A DNA stretch of 11,636 nt, from positions 1 to 11,636 of the forward strand of contig JAGUYA010000078.1 in the NCBI GenBank assembly GCA_020061545.1, given 5' to 3'. Numbering within the stretch: the first letter of the stretch is position 1; every line of letters starts with the position of its first letter. A program made the translations under genes and the position numbers. Under the pieces are notes generated by a model. The model was not told where the DNA came from, did not search any database, and saw only the letters and a list, made by a program, of their open reading frames with translations. This document shows, piece after piece, positions 7,344-11,636 of the stretch. The DNA comes from Candidatus Omnitrophota bacterium. Its GTDB lineage: Bacteria; Omnitrophota; Gorgyraeia; Gygaellales; Profunditerraquicolaceae.

Positions 7344-7424
7344 GGTTAATTTGTTAATTGGTTAAATGGTTAATTAAATACTCACCACTCACTAATTAAC
7401 CACTTACAAATTAACGCATTAACC
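7344..7424 (+). repeat. Inverted repeat with GGTTAAT units between lptD and ugd
   Basis: The arms are 7344-7376 and 7393-7424. They match over their length apart from about four substitutions and one single-base gap, around a 16-base loop (7377-7392) that itself holds ACTCACC followed by ACTCAC. The arms are made of irregular 7 to 9 base units ending in TTAAT or TTAAAT. The element fills almost the whole 96-base gap, and its right arm stops two bases before the ugd ribosome binding site. No T-run follows it. Confidence 0.85.
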
Positions 7425-7425
7425 T

Positions 7426-7433
7426 AAGGAGGG
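7426..7433 (+). promoter_or_regulatory. Strong ribosome binding site of ugd, tightly spaced
   Basis: AAGGAGGG lies only two bases before the ATG at 7436, with core AGGAGG three bases away, which is shorter than the usual five to nine. The start cannot sensibly be moved, since MNISIIGTGYVG is the conserved family N-terminus. Confidence 0.7.
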
Positions 7434-7435
7434 AT

Positions 7436-8743
7436 ATGAATATCTCTATTATTGGTACAGGTTATGTAGGTTTAGTTACAGGTGCTTGCTTTGCGGAATT
7501 AGGAAATAGGGTCATTTGCGCTGACAATGACCAGAAGAAAATTTTCGGGCTCAAGAAAGGTATTATTCCTATATACGAACCAGGTCTTGAGGAATTAGTG
7601 ATGATTAACGTCAAAAAGAAAAGACTTTCCTTTACCACCAGCATTAAAGAGGCAGTGCATAAATCTGAGGTGATATTTATTGCCGTAGGCACACCATCTT
7701 TAGAAAATGGCGAAGCAGACCTGACAGGCGTTGAGAGTGTAGCGCGTAATATAGCGCTAAATATGACGGGTTATCGTCTTATTGTCGAAAAGTCTACTGT
7801 ACCGGTGGAAACCGGCAAATGGGTTAAACAGACTATCTCCACCTATGTGAAACAGAAAATTAAGTTTGATATTGCCTCAAACCCGGAATTCCTAAGGGAA
7901 GGCCAGGCGATAAATGATTTTATGCATCCCGATAGAATTGTTATCGGTGTAGAGTCAAAAAAGGCAAAGGATATACTCACCAGTTTATACAAACCCTTAA
8001 ATGCTCCTTTGGTTATTACCGATATTAGATCCGCAGAACTAATCAAACATGCTTCTAATTTATACCTCGCCACTAAGATTTCTTTTATCAATGCTATCTC
8101 ACAAATATGCGAAAAGGTAGGCGCAGATGTAGTAGAGGTAGCGCAAGGCATGGGTCTAGATAAAAGAATCGGGCCGGGTTTCTTGAATGCCGGCATAGGA
8201 TATGGAGGCTCTTGCTTTCCTAAGGATGTGGATGCGTTTATTAATATATCAGAGAAATTGGGTTGCAATTTTGATTTACTGAAAACGGTCAGGGCAGTTA
8301 ATCAACAACAAAAAGACTTATTTCTAAAGAAGATTAAGGATATCTTATGGATAATTAAAGATAAAACCATAGGGATATTAGGTATATCATTTAAACCAAA
8401 CACCGATGATATACGCAATGCTCCTTCCATAGATATAATTAAAGCCTTGCAGGCAGAGGGAGCCAAGATAAAGGTCTATGACCCCTGTGCGATGGAAAAG
8501 GCAAAAGATATTTTAGATAGTGTCAGATTCTGTAAAGATTCCTATGATGTTTGTTGGAAGAGTGATTGCTTATTGATTCTTACAGAATGGGATGAATTTA
8601 AAGAATTAGACTTTTCTAAGATTAAAAAATTACTCAAGAGGCCATTTATTATAGACGGTCGTAATATTTATGAACCAGAGAGGATGAGAAAACTTGGCTT
8701 TAACTATATTAGCGTTGGCAGGCCAGACAATTTCAAGAAGTAG
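7436..8743 (+). CDS. ugd: UDP-glucose 6-dehydrogenase
   Basis: The enzyme oxidises UDP-glucose to UDP-glucuronate with two NAD+ in the cytoplasm. The 435 residues have the three-part layout of the family: an NAD-binding Rossmann domain starting GTGYVG (7-12), a central helical dimer domain, and a C-terminal UDP-binding domain (about 310-435). SNPEFLREGQAINDFMHPDRIVIG (148-171) is characteristic. Lys204, Asn208, Cys260 and Asp264 (in GGSCFPKD) fall at the same numbers as the catalytic residues of Streptococcus pyogenes UDP-glucose dehydrogenase. The start is supported by AAGGAGGG, though very close. Together with the decarboxylase gene at 11131 it would supply UDP-xylose. It heads the nucleotide-sugar block and follows lptD after a 96-base hairpin-filled gap. 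Confidence 0.95.
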   Translation: MNISIIGTGYVGLVTGACFAELGNRVICADNDQKKIFGLKKGIIPIYEPGLEELVMINVKKKRLSFTTSIKEAVHKSEVIFIAVGTPSLENGEADLTGVESVARNIALNMTGYRLIVEKSTVPVETGKWVKQTISTYVKQKIKFDIASNPEFLREGQAINDFMHPDRIVIGVESKKAKDILTSLYKPLNAPLVITDIRSAELIKHASNLYLATKISFINAISQICEKVGADVVEVAQGMGLDKRIGPGFLNAGIGYGGSCFPKDVDAFINISEKLGCNFDLLKTVRAVNQQQKDLFLKKIKDILWIIKDKTIGILGISFKPNTDDIRNAPSIDIIKALQAEGAKIKVYDPCAMEKAKDILDSVRFCKDSYDVCWKSDCLLILTEWDEFKELDFSKIKKLLKRPFIIDGRNIYEPERMRKLGFNYISVGRPDNFKK

Positions 8744-8766
8744 TGAATGGCCTAAATAAAACATGA

Positions 8767-8823
8767 ACCCCGCCCTTCCTAAGGGGGCCGGGGTGGTATA
8801 GAATTAAAAAGGAAGAGCGGGGT
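8767..8823 (+). promoter_or_regulatory. GC-rich palindromic element with two competing hairpins over the next gene's RBS and start
   Basis: The segment 8767-8780 can pair with 8810-8823 (13 of 14 positions), burying the ribosome binding site AAGGA (8809-8813) and the first bases of the GTG start. The same left segment (8768-8777) can instead pair with 8783-8793 (ten pairs, one bulge), leaving the start free. The two folds exclude each other. The element is far more GC-rich than its surroundings and no T-run follows, so a terminator is unlikely. It could be a dispersed palindromic repeat, an RNA switch, or both. Confidence 0.6.
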
Positions 8824-10132
8824 GAATAATTTTATTAGAGAATTTAAAAAAAGAATTAATAAAAAAGAAACCAAAATCACCGTTGTAGGCTTGGGTTATG
8901 TAGGTTTGCCTCTGGCTGTAGAATTTGCCAAGAAAGGCTTTAGGGTTTTAGGTATAGATATAGATAAAGATAGGATAAGCCATATTAAAAGAAAAGAATC
9001 TTATATCAGCGATGTTACTACAAAGGAATTAAAGCAGGTTATAGCTTCAGGTAGGTTTAGCGCAAGTAGTAATTTTAAGACTTTAAGAGAGTCCGATGCT
9101 ATTATTATCTGCGTTCCTACCCCCCTAAAGAGAAAATACCATCCTGATATTTCATACATTAAGCAGGCAGTGAATTCCATAGCCAAAAATATGAAAAAAG
9201 GCAGTTTAATTATCTTGGAAAGCACTACCTATCCTGGGACAACCAAAGATGTGATTCTACCGCTTTTAGAATCAAAGGGGTTAAAGTGCGGTAAAGATTT
9301 TTACTTGGCATTTTCTCCGGAACGGATAGACCCGGGTAATACCAAATACCCGGTGCGTAAAATCCCCAAGGTTATCGGCGGCGTTACGCAAGAGGCAACA
9401 GAATTAACTACAGCCCTTTATATAAATATAATTGATAAGGTCGTACCAGTTTCTTCAGCCAGGGTCGCGGAAGTGGTGAAGTTATTGGAGAATACCTTCC
9501 GCCTGATTAATATCGGCCTCATAGATGAATTGGCCATGATGACACATAAAATGAACATAGATATCTGGGAGGTTATTGAAGCGGCTAAGACCAAACCCTT
9601 TGGTTTTATGCCTTTTTATCCAGGACCCGGGGTGGGTGGCCATTGTATCGGCAAGGATCCTTTGTACCTTTACTGGAAAGCCAAGCATTTTGGATTTCAG
9701 TCACGTTTTATTAAATTAGCCTTGGATATTATAAACTATATGCCTGAGTATGTAGTAGAGCGCCTGGAGAATATTTTAAAAGAAAAAAATACCGAGCTAA
9801 AAAAAGTGAAGATTTTGATTGTGGGAGTTACCTACAAGAAAGATATAAAAGATCTGCGTAAATCTCCGAGTCTCGATATAATTGATACTTTACAAAAAAG
9901 AAATGTAAAGGTTTCTTATTTTGATCCTTTGATTCCGTATTTAAAATTAAATCATATAAATTTAAGATCAATAAAGCTAAAGAAAAATAGCTTAGAAAAG
10001 TTTGATTGCACAGTTATTGCTACGGATCATTCAAACATAAATTATGATTTTATATTGAAAAATTCCAAGCTTATCTTTGACACTCGCAATGTATATAGGG
10101 GTTTTAAAAATAGCAAGGTAATAAAACTATGA
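8822..10132 (+). CDS. Nucleotide-sugar dehydrogenase, WbpA/TviB-like (UDP-N-acetylhexosamine 6-dehydrogenase)
   Basis: This is a UDP-glucose/GDP-mannose dehydrogenase family member of 436 residues. It most likely oxidises UDP-GlcNAc (or UDP-GalNAc or UDP-ManNAc) to the uronic acid with two NAD+. The Rossmann motif is GLGYVGLP (23-30). ESTTYPGTT, AFSPERIDPGN and PGPGVGGHC with catalytic Cys275 place it with WbpA/TviB/WecC and apart from ugd. After the cysteine it reads IGKD, whereas I know IPxD in WbpA-like and IGVD in TviB-like enzymes, so the subgroup is unsure. The GTG start is supported by AAGGA eight bases upstream and by the roughly 17-residue N-terminal extension usual in WbpA proteins. 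An unrelated-looking GC-rich palindrome covers its start region. A C4-epimerase follows, as in tviB-tviC and wbpO-wbpP pairs. Confidence 0.88.
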   Translation: MNNFIREFKKRINKKETKITVVGLGYVGLPLAVEFAKKGFRVLGIDIDKDRISHIKRKESYISDVTTKELKQVIASGRFSASSNFKTLRESDAIIICVPTPLKRKYHPDISYIKQAVNSIAKNMKKGSLIILESTTYPGTTKDVILPLLESKGLKCGKDFYLAFSPERIDPGNTKYPVRKIPKVIGGVTQEATELTTALYINIIDKVVPVSSARVAEVVKLLENTFRLINIGLIDELAMMTHKMNIDIWEVIEAAKTKPFGFMPFYPGPGVGGHCIGKDPLYLYWKAKHFGFQSRFIKLALDIINYMPEYVVERLENILKEKNTELKKVKILIVGVTYKKDIKDLRKSPSLDIIDTLQKRNVKVSYFDPLIPYLKLNHINLRSIKLKKNSLEKFDCTVIATDHSNINYDFILKNSKLIFDTRNVYRGFKNSKVIKL

Positions 10133-10207
10133 GTCCCGTGAGGAACTTTAATATTCTGCGTAATCAAATTTTTCTAATGGGGGCTAATTGGAGGTTTCTA
10201 ACGGGAT
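10133..10207 (+). repeat. Inverted repeat spanning the gap before the epimerase gene
   Basis: The arms are 10133-10148 and 10192-10207. They share 12 of 16 Watson-Crick positions, and three of the four others would be G-U pairs in RNA. The loop is 43 bases. The left arm starts directly after the dehydrogenase stop codon, and the right arm contains part of GGAGG (10190-10194) and the first two bases of the epimerase ATG. Boundaries coinciding with both flanking genes resemble those of the element at 8767-8823, although the sequences differ. Confidence 0.6.
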
Positions 10208-11138
10208 GAGCAGGTTCTTAGTAACCGGTGGTGCGGGCTTTATCGGTTCTCATATTGTTGAGGCGCTGGTGAGAAAGAGACATTTTGTGAGGGTACTGGA
10301 TAATTTTTCCAGCGGTAAGAAGGAAAACCTCAAGGAAGTAATAGATAAGATAGAGTTGATTAAAGGCGACATCAGGTCGCTGAATACCTGCATAGGCGCA
10401 GCCAAAGGTATTGATTTTGTTTTACATCAGGCAGCGCTAAGGAGCGTACCCAGGTCAATGGAGAATCCTAAGGAATATAATGAAGTAAATATAAACGGTA
10501 CCTTAAATATGTTAAAGGCAGCATTAAAAAATAAAGTAAAATCTTTTGTTTTTGCTTCTTCGAGTTCAGTCTACGGCGATATAAATAATTTTCCGGAAAG
10601 AGAAGATTTCCCGCCGCAACCTATTTCGCCATACGCCTTAACTAAATTAAGCGGCGAACATTACTGCCGGATCTTTAGCCATCATTATGGTCTACCCACG
10701 GTGTCTCTGCGTTATTTTAATGTCTTCGGTCCCCGACAGGCCCTTGATGATGAATATGCAGTGGTAATACCTAAATTTATTAATTGTATATTAAATGCTA
10801 AGTCTGTGCCTATATATGGGACGGGGAGGCAGTCCCGGGATTTTACTTATGTGGCTAATGTGGTAAAAGCAAATATCCTGGCGATGCAAAAGGGAAAGTT
10901 TAGAGGTGAAGTCTTTAATGTGGCTGGCGGCAGAGATTATACTATTTTAGAATTGCTGAAAATCCTAAATAAGATAATGCATAAAAATATAAAACCTATT
11001 TTTTTAGCTGTGCGTCCAGGGGATGTATTTAAAACAAAAGCCGATATCTCAACTGCGGCAAAAGAATTATGCTATAAACCAAGGATAGATTTTATCCGGG
11101 GCCTAGAATTGACCGTCCGATATTTCAAAAATGCATAA
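10206..11138 (+). CDS. NAD-dependent sugar-nucleotide epimerase, WbpP/TviC-like (UDP-GlcNAc / UDP-GlcNAcA C4-epimerase)
   Basis: This extended short-chain dehydrogenase inverts C4 of a UDP-sugar through a 4-keto intermediate. Over 310 residues it shows GGAGFIG (8-14) for NAD binding, LDNFSSG (31-37), [11 protein letters not shown] (74-84), the Ser/Thr region FASSSSVYG (116-124) and the catalytic pair Tyr143/Lys147 in [16 protein letters not shown] (168-178) and SRDFTYV are shared with WbpP. The [11 protein letters not shown] segment favours WbpP/TviC-type enzymes acting on N-acetylated substrates over GalE. I start at ATG 10206 because it gives the conserved [18 protein letters not shown] at 10188 would add six residues and overlaps the ribosome binding site GGAGG (10190-10194). 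The gene overlaps the next by eight bases (ATGCATAA), indicating coupled translation. Confidence 0.88.
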   Translation: MSRFLVTGGAGFIGSHIVEALVRKRHFVRVLDNFSSGKKENLKEVIDKIELIKGDIRSLNTCIGAAKGIDFVLHQAALRSVPRSMENPKEYNEVNINGTLNMLKAALKNKVKSFVFASSSSVYGDINNFPEREDFPPQPISPYALTKLSGEHYCRIFSHHYGLPTVSLRYFNVFGPRQALDDEYAVVIPKFINCILNAKSVPIYGTGRQSRDFTYVANVVKANILAMQKGKFRGEVFNVAGGRDYTILELLKILNKIMHKNIKPIFLAVRPGDVFKTKADISTAAKELCYKPRIDFIRGLELTVRYFKNA

Positions 11139-11636
11139 AAAAGTCGTTCTAATTACTGGTGGCGCTGGTTTTATTGGTTCGCATCTATGCGATAAGCTGA
11201 TAAAAGAAGATTTTAAGGTTATCTGTTTAGATAATCTTATCACCGGTAATATAAGAAATATAGAGCACTTAATTAAGGATAAGAACTTTAGGTTTATAAA
11301 ATATAATGTTACAGAATACATTAATATTCCCGGAAAAGTCGGTTATGTCTTACATTTTGCCTCACCTGCCTCGCCAGTAGATTATATAAAGTTTCCTATC
11401 CAGACTCTCAAGGTCGGGTCCTTGGGTACACATAATGCCTTAGGATTAGCCAAAAAGAAACGCGCTGTATTTTTATTGGCTTCTACTTCAGAAGTGTATG
11501 GTGATCCATTGGTGCATCCCCAACCAGAAGAATATTGGGGAAATGTTAATTGTGTTGGCCCGCGCGGAGTATATGATGAAAGTAAACGTTTTGCTGAGGC
11601 AATTACTATGGCATACCATCGAGTACATAAGATAGA
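11131..11636 (+). CDS. uxs: UDP-glucuronate decarboxylase (UDP-xylose synthase), 3' end beyond the window
   Basis: The reading frame is open to the window end, giving 168 residues of an expected 310-320, so it is incomplete only because the window stops. The enzyme converts UDP-glucuronate to UDP-xylose using bound NAD+. GGAGFIG (10-16) binds [14 protein letters not shown] (75-85), [10 protein letters not shown] (117-126), [12 protein letters not shown] (129-140) and [22 protein letters not shown] (143-164) are hallmarks of this subfamily, with catalytic Thr119, Tyr148 and Lys152. The usual NPIGPR segment is NCVGPR here. There is no ribosome binding site of its own, and its ATG lies inside the end of the epimerase gene, so translational coupling is likely. 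Its substrate is the product of ugd at the head of this block. Confidence 0.93.
   Translation, partial: MHKKVVLITGGAGFIGSHLCDKLIKEDFKVICLDNLITGNIRNIEHLIKDKNFRFIKYNVTEYINIPGKVGYVLHFASPASPVDYIKFPIQTLKVGSLGTHNALGLAKKKRAVFLLASTSEVYGDPLVHPQPEEYWGNVNCVGPRGVYDESKRFAEAITMAYHRVHKI

Noticed and set aside
7344..7424. Known riboswitch class between lptD and ugd
   Set aside because: The sequence is a simple long hairpin of AT-rich repeated units, with no multi-helix junction or conserved ligand-pocket sequence that I recognise.
8767..8823. GC-rich hairpin as an intrinsic terminator of ugd
   Set aside because: The stem is followed by a GGTATAGAATT-type sequence and not by a run of T, and the next gene belongs to the same pathway block.
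10188..10205. TTG at 10188 as the epimerase start
   Set aside because: This codon overlaps the GGAGG ribosome binding site, and the ATG at 10206 gives the normal N-terminus of the family.

Overview
The window comes from an AT-rich, Gram-negative (diderm) bacterium. A full-length LptD, the outer-membrane LPS assembly porin, establishes the outer membrane. Gene content, together with short-unit tandem repeats arranged as hairpins at gene junctions (including ACTCATC heptamers), is reminiscent of uncultured Omnitrophota (former OP3) or related PVC-type genomes. That taxonomic guess is from memory of such genomes and is only moderately secure. Every convincing gene lies on the + strand. No RNA genes, CRISPR array, transposase or phage gene is visible, and no gap between genes exceeds about 100 bases.

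Layout: (1) 50-1153, a MalK/MsmK/UgpC-type sugar ABC transporter ATPase without its permeases in the window. (2) 1229-3423, two overlapping membrane-anchored GGDEF proteins (probable diguanylate cyclases); the second has a c-di-GMP inhibitory site and the first does not. (3) 3471-5115, a ROK-family sugar kinase and a small TalC-type transaldolase, possibly transcribed from a promoter that would give an almost leaderless mRNA. (4) 5129-7339, lptD, whose signal peptide is partly encoded by a heptamer-repeat hairpin. (5) 7436-11636, a nucleotide-sugar block: UDP-glucose 6-dehydrogenase, a WbpA/TviB-like UDP-HexNAc dehydrogenase, a WbpP/TviC-like C4-epimerase and a UDP-glucuronate decarboxylase cut by the window end.

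The last block reads as two converging routes. UDP-Glc goes to UDP-GlcA (ugd) and then UDP-xylose (uxs). UDP-GlcNAc goes to UDP-GlcNAcA and/or UDP-GalNAcA (dehydrogenase plus C4-epimerase). Such acidic sugars and xylose feed surface polysaccharide, which fits an LPS-assembly gene next door. The upstream sugar-uptake ATPase, sugar kinase and transaldolase are ordinary carbon metabolism.

The most unusual signal is not a protein. Five successive gene junctions (before tal, within the start of lptD, before ugd, before the second dehydrogenase, before the epimerase) each carry a different inverted repeat, with arms of about 14 to 33 bases and its 3' arm touching or close to the next start codon or ribosome binding site. 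A pair of heptamers at the left window edge may be the end of a sixth. They differ in sequence but share geometry. Whether they are mobile-type palindromic repeats, RNA switches or both cannot be settled from one window.
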